Part shown: in pieces, positions 1 through 6,399 of the stretch
Numbering within the stretch: the stretch's first letter is position 1
Layout: every line of letters starts with the position of its first letter
IMG/VR virus record: IMGVR_UViG_3300035670_000390
Location: 1 to 45,306 of that record
Direction: 5' to 3' (one strand)
DNA: 45,306 bases
Source of the DNA: a virus
Program-made: the position numbers and the translations under genes
Notes under the pieces: model-generated
What the model was told of the DNA's origin: nothing
The model's database searches: none
Seen by the model: the letters and a program-made list of their open reading frames with translations, nothing else

Positions 1-81
1 TATCGGCAGGCGTTGCGTGATCTGCCAGCGAATACGGTTGATCCGCGCGTGACGGTGTGGCCGGAGGCTCCAAGTGAGTGA
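1..81 (+). CDS. Tail assembly chaperone-like protein, C-terminal fragment
   Basis: Only the last 26 residues are present; the gene starts before the window. They read YRQALRDLPAN, then a short stretch and VWPEAPSE. The YRQALRD..VWP pattern is the usual C-terminal end of phage tail-fibre/tail assembly chaperones (Phage_tail_APC and XkdW-like proteins). That places the left edge just after the minor tail or tail fibre genes, which fits the tail genes that run off the right edge. The stop overlaps the GTG of the next gene. Confidence 0.55.
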   Translation, partial: YRQALRDLPANTVDPRVTVWPEAPSE

Positions 82-214
82 CTTTGATGCTGGCTTGGCG
101 GAGGGTTTCCGGCGCGGGTATCAGGCGGCAATGGATGCCGTGGCGTTAGAGCGGGAAGCGCAGGATGCGGGGCTCTGCGACGCGACCGATAGATCGGCTC
201 CTGAGACAAGATAG
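74..214 (+). CDS. Small hypothetical protein (46 aa)
   Basis: A GTG start overlaps the stop of the upstream fragment in the same GTGAGTGA junction, which suggests translational coupling. The product (VSDFDAGLAEGF at the start) is short, charged and soluble, with no domain I recognise. It ends 46 bp before the glycosyltransferase. Real mainly by position and coupling. Confidence 0.45.
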   Translation: MSDFDAGLAEGFRRGYQAAMDAVALEREAQDAGLCDATDRSAPETR

Positions 215-248
215 GATCTGGACGTGAGGGTTGTTTGATAACCGGGTG

Positions 249-254
249 TAGGTT
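249..254 (+). promoter_or_regulatory. Candidate -10 box (TAGGTT), leaderless start
   Basis: TAGGTT lies six bases before ATG 261, and no Shine-Dalgarno is visible before that ATG. The same TANNNT-to-start spacing occurs in front of several other genes here. No good -35 is seen, so this is a weak call by itself. Confidence 0.3.
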
Positions 255-260
255 GTGGTT

Positions 261-947
261 ATGAAGATCACGATTGCTGCTCCACCGTATCGTCATAACA
301 GTGCTGGGGTCATGGCCCTTCATATTCTTGCCAATGAATTAGCATCTCGTGGATGTAATGTTGCGGCTTGGGACTCTGATCCTGACCGTTGGGCGTTGTA
401 TCCGGAGATTTGGCCTGATAATTGGTTGAATGCTGAGCGGCCCGTGTGGTGGTTGTTGAATCGGGCTGAGATCCCGACGCCGAGGTTCTCGTGGACTCCT
501 TCTTTGAGTGATGACCCGTTGTTGACTGTGAATGTTGTGAACTTAGATGTGTTCTGTCCACGGCAGGGGAAGCGGTCAGGTGTTGTGGTGTATCAGGGGA
601 AAGGTCGTATTGACTGGAGTGTTGTGCCTGAGGGGGCTCGGTTGATCACGAAAGGGCATCCGGATACGAAAGAGGGGCTCGCTGAGATGCTTGCGTCGGC
701 TGAGTGGTTGTATTCGTTTGATGATTTCAGTTCAGTGAATCTTGAAGCGTCGTTGCTTGGCACTCCTGTGCGGGTGTTCGGGGATAGGTCTCGGTTGAGT
801 GAGATCGGTGGCACGGGCTACGCATATTCGGATAGCGAGATGGAGCAGGCGTTCTTTGATGTTCGTGATGCGTTTGATGCTTATGCTTCTTTGCTTCCCG
901 TTTTTTCTAAGCGGATTGACGATTTCGTGGAGTTTCTGTCCTCCTGA
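261..947 (+). CDS. GT-B-type glycosyltransferase
   Basis: 228 residues. The N-terminus (MKITIAAPPYRHNSAGV) followed by MALHILANELASRG is the classic first strand and helix of GT-B/GT4 glycosyltransferases. Near residues 155-175, the run FDDFSSVNLEASLLGTPV matches the donor-binding segment (conserved Glu followed by G.PV). At 228 residues it is shorter than a full two-domain GT4 enzyme (about 350), so it may be a compact version. Actinophage GTs beside tail and lysis genes are thought to glycosylate virion proteins; the target here is unknown. An in-frame GTG at 255 is possible, but ATG 261 fits the -10-like box. The 3' end overlaps a minus-strand gene by 67 bp. Confidence 0.75.
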   Translation: MKITIAAPPYRHNSAGVMALHILANELASRGCNVAAWDSDPDRWALYPEIWPDNWLNAERPVWWLLNRAEIPTPRFSWTPSLSDDPLLTVNVVNLDVFCPRQGKRSGVVVYQGKGRIDWSVVPEGARLITKGHPDTKEGLAEMLASAEWLYSFDDFSSVNLEASLLGTPVRVFGDRSRLSEIGGTGYAYSDSEMEQAFFDVRDAFDAYASLLPVFSKRIDDFVEFLSS

Positions 948-1252
948 GGTTCCGGCTCGGTATGGTCATCGTTGACGGCAAGACTTGTCCACGTTTTCCG
1001 GTCAATGATCCCGGTGATGGTTAGCCCGTTTTCGGCCTGGTATTTGCGTACGGCAAGGGTGACTTCACGGTCGTATCTGCCGTCTAGGTCTCCTTCGTAG
1101 TAGCCGTAGGCCATGAGTCGGCTTTGAGCCCACATGACGTGGAAGCCTTTATCGCCTGTATCTAGCGGGTGTCGGAACGGGTAGTGGTCACTGACCTTCG
1201 GTGCGGCAGTGTCGGGTGTGCTGTCTAATGTTTTCCTCGTACGGGCTGTCAT
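881..1252 (-). CDS. Peptidoglycan-binding (PG_binding_1) protein on minus strand
   Basis: 123 residues, begins MTARTRKTLDSTPD. Residues about 35-90 form a PG_binding_1 repeat: DKGFHVMWAQSRLMAYGYY, then GDLDGRYDREVTLAVRKYQ, then NGLTITGIIDRKTW. This is the three-helix module that binds peptidoglycan. No catalytic domain or signal peptide is present, so it may act as a cell-wall targeting partner of the endolysin, which itself has no obvious wall-binding domain. It is the only convincing minus-strand gene in the window, and it ends inside the 3' end of the glycosyltransferase. A -10-like TATGCT lies six bases before ATG 1252. A longer in-frame start runs through the holin gene and looks non-coding. 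Confidence 0.75.
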   Translation of the reverse strand: MTARTRKTLDSTPDTAAPKVSDHYPFRHPLDTGDKGFHVMWAQSRLMAYGYYEGDLDGRYDREVTLAVRKYQAENGLTITGIIDRKTWTSLAVNDDHTEPEPQEDRNSTKSSIRLEKTGSKEA

Positions 1253-1258
1253 GTTGGT

Positions 1259-1264
1259 AGCATA
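1259..1264 (-). promoter_or_regulatory. -10 box (TATGCT) of the minus-strand gene, leaderless
   Basis: On the minus strand TATGCT is followed by six bases and then the ATG at 1252. No Shine-Dalgarno is visible. It lies in the 30-bp gap shared with the divergent holin gene, which has a GGAGG site on the other strand. Confidence 0.4.
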
Positions 1265-1282
1265 GAGCCCTGGAGGTTCAAC

Positions 1283-1492
1283 GTGGAAAAGTACATGCCT
1301 GTCGTGAAGTCGTATGTGAAGGTTTTCCTGGCTGTTGTCCTGGGACTGTTCCTGGCAGATGGGGCAGATGTTTTTGCTGTGGATGCTACTGATCTCAAGA
1401 CGTGGCTCGCGGCTGGGATCGCCTCTGTTCTGCCCCTGGTTATTACGGCACTTGACCCGAATGATCATCGTTTCGGGAGGAATGCCGAGTGA
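1283..1492 (+). CDS. Holin-like membrane protein
   Basis: 69 residues from GTG 1283, preceded by a good GGAGG site at about 1271-1275. It has two hydrophobic segments: residues about 8-28 (VVKSYVKVFLAVVLGLFLA) and about 38-58 (LKTWLAAGIASVLPLVITAL). It ends in a charged tail. Size, two membrane spans and place directly upstream of the endolysin fit a phage holin, close in style to r1t-type holins of actinophages. Its stop overlaps the GTG of the next membrane protein. Confidence 0.7.
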   Translation: MEKYMPVVKSYVKVFLAVVLGLFLADGADVFAVDATDLKTWLAAGIASVLPLVITALDPNDHRFGRNAE

Positions 1493-1809
1493 ACCCGGCA
1501 GAAAGCGTGATCATGGCTGGTGCTGTGGTCGCGGCTCTCACGGCTATCGGGATCTTCTCAGTGAAGATCTACAAGGTGCTTCGTCGTATTGATCAGGTTC
1601 TGGGCGTTGATCGTCAGGGGCGTACTATTTCGGAGAGGCTTGACAGGGTAGAGCATCAGTTGTTCCCCAATGGCGGGTCGTCGTTGACAGATAAGATCAA
1701 TCGGATAGAGCATGAGCAGCGTGAGATGAGGGGCCAAATGGCTGCCTTTGAGCGTATTTTGAATATGTTGTTGAGGAGGGAAAGTGATGGAGCCGGAAGA
1801 GCATCCTGA
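1489..1809 (+). CDS. Second holin-like protein: one membrane span plus coiled coil
   Basis: 106 residues from GTG 1489, overlapping the previous stop, with CGGGAGG upstream. One membrane segment covers residues about 8-28 (IMAGAVVAALTAIGIFSVKI). The rest is charged and helical with heptad-like spacing (ISERLDRVEHQLF, then SLTDKINRIEHEQREMRGQM). This layout is common in actinophage lysis cassettes next to a two-span holin (DUF2746-like). It may be a holin partner or antiholin; the sequence cannot decide. Confidence 0.6.
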   Translation: MNPAESVIMAGAVVAALTAIGIFSVKIYKVLRRIDQVLGVDRQGRTISERLDRVEHQLFPNGGSSLTDKINRIEHEQREMRGQMAAFERILNMLLRRESDGAGRAS

Positions 1810-1864
1810 CGAGTTTGTTGGGGATCCTGGTGGGGGGTCGTTTGAGGTGGAGGATGAGGGATGA
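1787..1864 (+). CDS. Acidic micropeptide (25 aa) in the lysis operon
   Basis: ATG 1787 follows GAGGAGGGAAAG at ideal spacing. It overlaps the end of the second holin-like gene, and its TGA overlaps the ATG of the endolysin (ATGA). The peptide is Glu/Asp/Gly-rich (MEPEEHPDEFVGDPGGGSF). It may serve mainly to couple translation of the endolysin. No function can be assigned. Confidence 0.5.
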   Translation: MEPEEHPDEFVGDPGGGSFEVEDEG

Positions 1865-2478
1865 GTTTCGCTGACGATCTCAAGTCGGCTCTGACTGCGT
1901 ATGCCCCTAGCAAGGTAGTGTATGTGAAGGGCTGGAGGACTCGGAACACGGGGGAGTGGCGGAGCCGCCGTAAGAAGCCGATTATGTCGTTTATGCACCA
2001 TACGGCGGGAGCGGCAACTACCTCTCAGAATCCGAAGAATAAGGGCAACGCTAAGGGCGCGAATGCTGGGGTCGTGAACTACTGTGTCGCAGCCCATAAC
2101 TCGGTTCCCTACTGCAATGCTGTGGTGGATCGGGACGGGACGATCTATGTGCTTGCGGCTGGCCCGGTGTGGCACGCTGGGGTCGGATCTTTCAAGAGGA
2201 CTCGTTGGGCTTGGCATCGGATCCCCGATAACTCTGCTAACGGGTACACGTTTGGTGTGGAGATCGTTTCGAAGGGGTTGAAGCCTGATTTCACTGCCGC
2301 GCAGATGCAGTCAGTGGATGACTTGAACTGTGCGTTGCGGTCGGCTGCCGGGTGGACTGGCTTCAAGTTCCGTATTGCGAATCATAAAGATTGGGCTCCG
2401 TTGCGGAAGATTGATACTCGTTATCCGTGGGAGCAGTTCGTTGAGCAGGCGAAGAAGGCGTGGCGAAGCAAAGTCTGA
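1861..2478 (+). CDS. Endolysin: N-acetylmuramoyl-L-alanine amidase (Amidase_2)
   Basis: 205 residues. An Amidase_2/PGRP zinc amidase domain fills most of the protein. Residues 44-50 (FMHHTAG) hold the first zinc histidine, 104-108 (WHAGV) the substrate pocket, 132-136 (GVEIV) the core strand, and 174-186 (NHKDWAPLRKIDT) the second His and the Asp zinc ligands. Such enzymes cut the bond between N-acetylmuramic acid and L-alanine, releasing virions after the holin opens the membrane. There is no signal peptide. No separate wall-binding domain is evident, unlike many actinophage endolysins; the minus-strand PG-binding gene could fill that role. Start ATG 1861 is translationally coupled to the micropeptide. 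Confidence 0.92.
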   Translation: MSFADDLKSALTAYAPSKVVYVKGWRTRNTGEWRSRRKKPIMSFMHHTAGAATTSQNPKNKGNAKGANAGVVNYCVAAHNSVPYCNAVVDRDGTIYVLAAGPVWHAGVGSFKRTRWAWHRIPDNSANGYTFGVEIVSKGLKPDFTAAQMQSVDDLNCALRSAAGWTGFKFRIANHKDWAPLRKIDTRYPWEQFVEQAKKAWRSKV

Positions 2479-2699
2479 GGGCTATCTTCGCGGAGGTGGA
2501 TCGTCCGCGAGGTGGTCACAAATGTATGACGTGTGTTGCTTTGGAGGAACTCCAGGGTGATGATCGTGCTGCTTTGGTTGAGTGGCTTGGGGATCGTCGG
2601 TTTACTGCTCCGTTGATTTCTGAGGCTTTGAATCGGTTTGGTTTGAAAGTTACGCGCTCGTCGGTGCAGAGGCATCGTCGGGAGTGTCCCGTACAATAG
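2460..2699 (+). CDS. Small HTH-like DNA-binding protein
   Basis: 79 residues from GTG 2460, overlapping the end of the endolysin by 19 bp. It has a CMTC pair near residue 22, then an acidic helix and a C-terminal part (ISEALNRFGLKVTRSSVQRH) that reads like a helix-turn-helix ending in RHRREC. Many actinophages carry this kind of small HTH protein; the role is not established. It is the last gene before a strong terminator. Confidence 0.6.
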   Translation: MAKQSLRAIFAEVDRPRGGHKCMTCVALEELQGDDRAALVEWLGDRRFTAPLISEALNRFGLKVTRSSVQRHRRECPVQ

Positions 2700-2725
2700 G
2701 TCGCGGGTTGAGCCTTGCTCCCCAA

Positions 2726-2760
2726 GGGGGAGGGACGGCCCCCCTCACTGTCCCTCCCCC
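2726..2760 (+). terminator. Strong hairpin terminator after the lysis operon
   Basis: GGGGGAGGGAC at 2726-2736 pairs perfectly with 2750-2760, an 11-bp GC-rich stem with a 13-base C-rich loop. A short TTT follows at 2766-2768. It separates the lysis genes from the promoter starting the next unit. The C-run loop resembles those of the hairpins near 26.35 kb and 37.13 kb. Confidence 0.75.
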
Positions 2761-2786
2761 GCCCCTTTACGTGACACGGACAATTC

Positions 2787-2880
2787 GGACATTTCGGGAA
2801 TCTTCCCATTCGTCTTGACAGGACGGGGGCGTGGCACTAACGTAGGGGGTGAGGGGTTGGGGAAAGTCCCCGACAGGAGG
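2787..2880 (+). promoter_or_regulatory. Promoter cassette A: upstream element, -35/-10, GAGGGG hairpin, SD
   Basis: GGACATTTCGGG starts at 2787, exactly 28 bp before the -35. The -35 is TTGACA 2815-2820, the spacer is 17 bp and contains GACGGGGGCGT, and the -10 is TAACGT 2838-2843. The leader has GAGGGG 2851-2856, a stem-loop (TTGGGGA 2857-2863 with TCCCCGA 2867-2873), and AGGAGG 2875-2880 seven bases before ATG 2888. The same arrangement recurs six more times in the window. Confidence 0.85.
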
Positions 2881-2887
2881 GCCAGAA

Positions 2888-3337
2888 ATGATGACCACAG
2901 AGCGTGTCGGATTCACTAAGAATCAAGAAGGCCACGTCGCTCCTTGCTACGGAGTTCATCACAAAGACGTTGCTGTGTTAGGTCACTGCGACGGCTGCGG
3001 TATGGAGGTAGCGAAGAGTGATGACGGTCGCATAATGACTGTGTACTACCGGGGAGACTGGTTCGCGCGGAAGGTAGCGTGCTGGGCTCCGAATCATGAG
3101 TGTGACCCGGCGCAAGCGGCTTCACATCAGGCCAAAGTTGTTGCCGAGATTGAAGCGGGAGAGATCATCAAGGGTCAGACCGTGGAGGTGGTTCGTGGTC
3201 GCAAAGTCCCGAAGGGCACAGCGGGAGAGATCGTGTGGGTCGGAGTGGATTCCTTCGGCAAGGCTCGTGTTGGTATCAAGACGGCAGACGGCGAGACGGT
3301 GTTCACCGCTCAATCAAACGTGGAGGTGCAGGCATGA
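2888..3337 (+). CDS. Hypothetical protein with Cys motif and KOW-like C-terminus
   Basis: 149 residues; start ATG 2888 (or 2891) chosen by the AGGAGG site. First gene after promoter A. The N-terminal half has C..C-type pairs (CDGCGMEV) and a later CWAPNHEC, possibly a metal site. The C-terminal 55 residues (KGQTVEVVRGRKVPKGTAGE) look like a KOW/SH3-type beta barrel. No function known. Confidence 0.7.
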   Translation: MMTTERVGFTKNQEGHVAPCYGVHHKDVAVLGHCDGCGMEVAKSDDGRIMTVYYRGDWFARKVACWAPNHECDPAQAASHQAKVVAEIEAGEIIKGQTVEVVRGRKVPKGTAGEIVWVGVDSFGKARVGIKTADGETVFTAQSNVEVQA

Positions 3338-3741
3338 TGTTCATGATCGCACCTGGAGCAAAGGCAACTCACTACGTTGGATCCGATTCGTACGCATCCG
3401 TGGTCAAAGATGTAGAGCGGTTCAAGTCCGGAGCACGTAAGGGCCAGATCAAAGCAATCGTGGCGTGCCACATTGATCTCGCAGAGGACGGCACGTTCAC
3501 GGAGCGTCCGCACATGGAGTGGGTCAAGGAGGGAGATGACTTCGTGCCAGTGCCCAAGTACGACCGTTTCCTGCCCGTAGTCCAGGGGCCGTGCCCCTAC
3601 TGCTCAACTCCCAGTTCGATCTGCTGGCACTGCAATCACGCTGGTGATGTCGGGTACTTCGAACGTTCTTCCGGTCGGGTCGCCTACTGGTCAAAGTTGG
3701 TCGTCGGCGAGGCTGTTGATTACCGGGATCCACACTTCTAG
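3334..3741 (+). CDS. Hypothetical protein with zinc-finger-like cysteines
   Basis: 135 residues from ATG 3334, overlapping the previous stop, with GGAGG upstream. Near residues 90-105 it has CPYCSTPSSICWHC, a four-cysteine zinc-binding pattern. The rest is soluble and unrecognised. Cotranscribed with the gene before it. Confidence 0.65.
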   Translation: MMFMIAPGAKATHYVGSDSYASVVKDVERFKSGARKGQIKAIVACHIDLAEDGTFTERPHMEWVKEGDDFVPVPKYDRFLPVVQGPCPYCSTPSSICWHCNHAGDVGYFERSSGRVAYWSKLVVGEAVDYRDPHF

Positions 3742-3764
3742 GAAACGTGCAGGGATCCACCTGC

Positions 3765-3791
3765 TACGATGTGAGTGGAGCGAGGGGCTCC
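3765..3791 (+). promoter_or_regulatory. Candidate weak promoter and GAGGGG hairpin leader
   Basis: A -10-like TACGAT lies at 3765-3770 without a clear -35. It is followed by GGAGC 3777-3781 and GCTCC 3787-3791, which pair around a loop containing GAGGGG (3782-3787). A second GAGGGG at 3799-3804 serves as the ribosome site for GTG 3808. The loop design matches the leaders at 25.29 kb and 38.07 kb. Confidence 0.4.
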
Positions 3792-3807
3792 AGATTGTGA
3801 GGGGATT

Positions 3808-4017
3808 GTGAAAGTTTTCAAGCGTCCGGCAGAGTTTCATCTGACCGACCGTAAAGCGCACGCGCAGGTGTGGATGGGTCACTCCTTGACCGCCTGCGGC
3901 AAGCATGTTCAGTTCACTGATGGACGGCTCATGTATGAGGGCAACAGCCCAACTGTGTTGGCACATCCGATCTGCTGCAAGGCATGTATCCGGAGTTTGA
4001 GCAAGGAGGCATCATGA
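3808..4017 (+). CDS. Small Cys-rich hypothetical protein
   Basis: 69 residues from GTG 3808. The sequence has TACGKH in the middle and HPICCKACIRSL near the C-terminus, so a zinc site of the form C...CC..C is plausible. No domain recognised. Its stop overlaps the next ATG (ATGA). Confidence 0.6.
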   Translation: MKVFKRPAEFHLTDRKAHAQVWMGHSLTACGKHVQFTDGRLMYEGNSPTVLAHPICCKACIRSLSKEAS

Positions 4018-4130
4018 GTAACACCGAACGTCTGTTGGCTGAGATGTTGTTGTGTGTGAAGGAGACCAAAGGCCGTGACGCGATGATCGCTGAACTGGCT
4101 CGCTTGGTGGAGCAGGAGCGGCGGTCATGA
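4014..4130 (+). CDS. Micropeptide (38 aa), helical
   Basis: ATG 4014 with AAGGAGG upstream; ATGA overlaps at both ends couple it to its neighbours. The peptide (MSNTERLLAEMLLCVKETKG, then a charged helix) looks like one amphipathic helix. Function unknown. Confidence 0.6.
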   Translation: MSNTERLLAEMLLCVKETKGRDAMIAELARLVEQERRS

Positions 4131-4462
4131 ACGTACAGACCAAGATTGCTGCTGCCTACATTGATCAGACACGTCCAGAGGATTCCTACTCGAAGATGGA
4201 TCCGGTTGCCTGTGTCTCGCAGATCGGCAAGATGAACGTTGCTGCGATCAGTGGCGGCAGGGTCTGTCACACCGATTACGGCGTTTATCTTCCCGTGAGC
4301 CGTGGGTATTGGGTGTCGGTTCACCTGGCATCTGATGACACGTACATTGTCAGACGGGTGATCTACCGTAATCACACTGGTAAGGTGAAGGAAGAGTGGC
4401 GCAACGTTTATGCTGACATGGTTGGCGAGATTGCGTATCAAGCATCGTTGTTCGATAACTGA
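4127..4462 (+). CDS. Hypothetical protein (111 aa)
   Basis: ATG 4127 overlaps the previous stop. A mixed alpha/beta soluble protein (MNVQTKIAAAYIDQTRPEDS at the start) with no recognised motif. It leads directly into the recombination pair. Confidence 0.6.
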   Translation: MNVQTKIAAAYIDQTRPEDSYSKMDPVACVSQIGKMNVAAISGGRVCHTDYGVYLPVSRGYWVSVHLASDDTYIVRRVIYRNHTGKVKEEWRNVYADMVGEIAYQASLFDN

Positions 4463-4476
4463 GGGAGTTGATTGTT

Positions 4477-5007
4477 GTGTCTGATGAACCGTTCAAGGTT
4501 GATTCGATTGAGAAGGCTGCGTGGGCGATGCGGAAGTATCGTCAGGCGGCGCAACGTAAGGAGCGGAACATTGAGTTGGCGACTGCCGAGCATGACCGTA
4601 TCCAGACATGGCTTGAATCTGCAAATAAGAAGCACGAGGACGCAATGGCATTCTTTGCTGGACATCTGGAGGCATTCGCTAGGGCTGAACGCTTAGAAGG
4701 CCGGAAATCAGTGTCTGTCCCTGACGGGGTAGTCAAGTCACGGGCCAAGGGTGTGTCGTTTGACGTGGACAAAGAAAGTTTCGTCAAGTGGGCACTGGAA
4801 GAGAATCCGGAACTGTTGCGAGTCTCGTATGCACCTGACATGACCATGATGAAGGAGTCCCTAGAAGTCGTCGGGCCGAATGTTGTGGATCCTCGTACGG
4901 GTGAGGCCGTTCCTGGTATCAGCGTGATACCGGAAAGCGTTTCGTTCACGATTGCTCCTGATCTTGACGCTGCGGATCTTGGGGAGGATGACGATGCTGA
5001 CGAGTGA
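4477..5007 (+). CDS. Gam/Gp157-like protein (host nuclease inhibitor family)
   Basis: 176 residues. The first two thirds are a long helical region (AAWAMRKYRQAAQRKERNIE, then HDRIQTWLES). It is followed by FFAGHLEAFARAERLEGRKS, a stretch typical of Mu Gam-like and Gp157-like proteins (a helix pair, then EGRKS..VPDG and a strand). Mu Gam protects DNA ends from RecBCD-type nucleases. The acidic tail is DLGEDDDADE. The gene overlaps the annealing protein by 14 bp, which supports a recombination role. Start GTG 4477 is chosen for GAGGGAG at 4461-4467; TTG 4468 is possible. Confidence 0.6.
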   Translation: MSDEPFKVDSIEKAAWAMRKYRQAAQRKERNIELATAEHDRIQTWLESANKKHEDAMAFFAGHLEAFARAERLEGRKSVSVPDGVVKSRAKGVSFDVDKESFVKWALEENPELLRVSYAPDMTMMKESLEVVGPNVVDPRTGEAVPGISVIPESVSFTIAPDLDAADLGEDDDADE

Positions 5008-5638
5008 GCAGATCCAAGAGTTGTTGAAGCCGCTTGACCGTTCACGGGTGAAGCAAGACGGCAAGGGTTTCAGTCACGTTGAGGCGTGGGATATCCGTAA
5101 GCGCATGAATCAGATCTTTGGTTTCGGTAACTGGAGTGCTGTGACTGATCAGATGAAACTGATCTACGAGCACGAGCGTGAGGGAGGCAAGCCGCGATAC
5201 GACATTGCCTATCGCGCACGTTGCACAGTGACGTTGCATGACACTGGAGTCTCGTATTCTGAGTGGGCTGCGGGTGACGCGAGCAACTACCCGTCACGAG
5301 GTGATGCTCATGATCAGGCAATCAAGACTGCTGAGTCACAAGCGTTCAAGCGAGCGTGCGTCAATCTAGGTGACCAGTTCGGACTATCGCTGTACAAGGA
5401 TGGGAGCCTGGAGGCAACTGTTGGTGAGGTCATCGGGCAGGTTCACGCCGATGCTGGGAACGTACAGGCATGGTCTGACACCCTGGAGGCTGTTGGATCC
5501 TGGGAGGCACTGGCAGTGCTCGCGGCGGAGATCGCTGGTGCTGACATCTCTCAAGCAGATAAGCAGCACCTACGTGGGATCTACGGTGCGGCTAGGACGC
5601 GCCTAGAAGCCCTACACGGCCCGGAAAGTGTGGGATAG
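4994..5638 (+). CDS. Rad52/Sak-type single-strand annealing protein
   Basis: 214 residues from ATG 4994, with GGGGAGG six bases upstream. It opens with the helix and SHVEAWDIRKRMNQIFGFGNW, then YRARCTVTLHDTG, then QAIKTAESQAFKRACVNLG and FGLSLY. That set is the hallmark of the Rad52/Rad22 family, including phage Sak-like recombinases. These form rings that anneal complementary single strands. The last 60 residues (after about 150) are a variable tail. Paired with the Gam-like gene, it forms a recombination module; no partner exonuclease is visible. Confidence 0.88.
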   Translation: MLTSEQIQELLKPLDRSRVKQDGKGFSHVEAWDIRKRMNQIFGFGNWSAVTDQMKLIYEHEREGGKPRYDIAYRARCTVTLHDTGVSYSEWAAGDASNYPSRGDAHDQAIKTAESQAFKRACVNLGDQFGLSLYKDGSLEATVGEVIGQVHADAGNVQAWSDTLEAVGSWEALAVLAAEIAGADISQADKQHLRGIYGAARTRLEALHGPESVG

Positions 5639-5677
5639 GGTTACCGGACTCGGTTGGCCCTTTGTGGCCTTAGAAAC

Positions 5678-5691
5678 GCTCTGAGGGGAGC
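5678..5691 (+). promoter_or_regulatory. RBS hairpin with GAGGGG in the loop
   Basis: GCTC 5678-5681 pairs with GAGC 5688-5691 around TGAGGG, so the GAGGGG that serves as ribosome site for GTG 5695 sits in a small hairpin. The same sequence (GCTCTGAGGGGAGC) occurs at 15231-15244 before another gene. A nearby GTGGCCTTAGAA is shared with position 35390. Confidence 0.4.
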
Positions 5692-5694
5692 AAG

Positions 5695-6399
5695 GTGAGC
5701 ATTCATGTGCTGGCCCCGATCCTGAGGGATCGTACGTATGACGGCAAGAAGAAACTGATCCTGTTGGCTATCGCCGACATGGTGGACGCTGACGGTGTTG
5801 GGTTTGCTTCGTATCGGCAGATCCAACAGGTCACGGATGTGAGCACGACGTATCTGACTCAGTGCATCCGTGAGTTCGTTGAAGATGGACGGCTAGAGAT
5901 TCTCCGTAAGGGCACTGGCCCTGGCACTGCAACGGTGTATCGGGTGTTGTTGTCCTGGAGCACTCAACTATCCAACTCAGTTGCACAGTCAGATGAGGAG
6001 CAACTATCCAACTCAGTTGCACCGAACTATCCAACTCTGACGCAGAACTATCCAACTCCAGCCTCTAATCCTCCGTCCTATACCTCCTTAGATACATCCT
6101 CCGTCCATGTTACGTCGCCTGACGGCTCCGCCCCGAATGCTGGGCAGGTCATGAAGGCGTATTTGGAGCAGGTGAATGTTCGACCACCTGAACGTGTTGT
6201 TGGTCATCTGGCACGAGAGACGCGGCTGTTGATTGAGCAAGGCTTCAACCCTGACGTGGTGTTGGCGGCTTTGTTGGCGATCAATGAGAAGGGGCTGCAT
6301 CCTTCAACTTTGGCAAGCGAAGTGAATGCGTTGTTGAACTCACGCCCGAAGCATGGTGGAGCGGGCCTGTATGTGGATGTTGCGCAGGGTCGGGCATGA
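5695..6399 (+). CDS. Replication initiator-like wHTH protein (lambda O-type layout)
   Basis: 234 residues from GTG 5695. Residues about 5-85 form a winged-helix domain (LILLAIADMVDADGVGFASY, then VSTTYLTQCIREFVEDGRLE and a wing at VYRVLL). Residues 90-145 are a low-complexity linker (QLSNSV repeated, then NYPT repeated). Residues 150-234 are a helical C-terminal domain. This matches lambda O/DnaT-like replisome organisers: DNA-binding head, linker encoded by origin iterons, helicase-loading tail. The DNA of the linker contains four AACTATCCAACTC repeats. The next gene is loader-like, which supports the assignment. Confidence 0.65.
   Translation: MSIHVLAPILRDRTYDGKKKLILLAIADMVDADGVGFASYRQIQQVTDVSTTYLTQCIREFVEDGRLEILRKGTGPGTATVYRVLLSWSTQLSNSVAQSDEEQLSNSVAPNYPTLTQNYPTPASNPPSYTSLDTSSVHVTSPDGSAPNAGQVMKAYLEQVNVRPPERVVGHLARETRLLIEQGFNPDVVLAALLAINEKGLHPSTLASEVNALLNSRPKHGGAGLYVDVAQGRA
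5966..6058 (+). repeat. Four iterons inside the initiator gene, candidate replication origin
   Basis: AACTATCCAACTC occurs at 5966-5978, 6002-6014, 6025-6037 and 6046-6058. The first two copies extend into AGTTGCAC, making a CAACT-C-AGTTG palindrome within them. Spacing is 36, 23 and 21 bp, so the last two are about two helical turns apart. A pyrimidine-rich, lower-GC stretch follows at about 6060-6110. In lambda, iterons lie inside gene O in the same place. Confidence 0.65.

Noticed and set aside
1253-1468. N-terminal extension of the minus-strand gene to 1468
   Set aside because: The extension lies antisense to the holin gene and has no domain; ATG 1252 gives a normal start for the PG-binding protein and has a -10 box at the right distance.
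1558-2217. Long minus-strand reading frame opposite the endolysin
   Set aside because: Low-complexity Ser/Pro/Arg composition, no motif, and the + strand frame is clearly an amidase.
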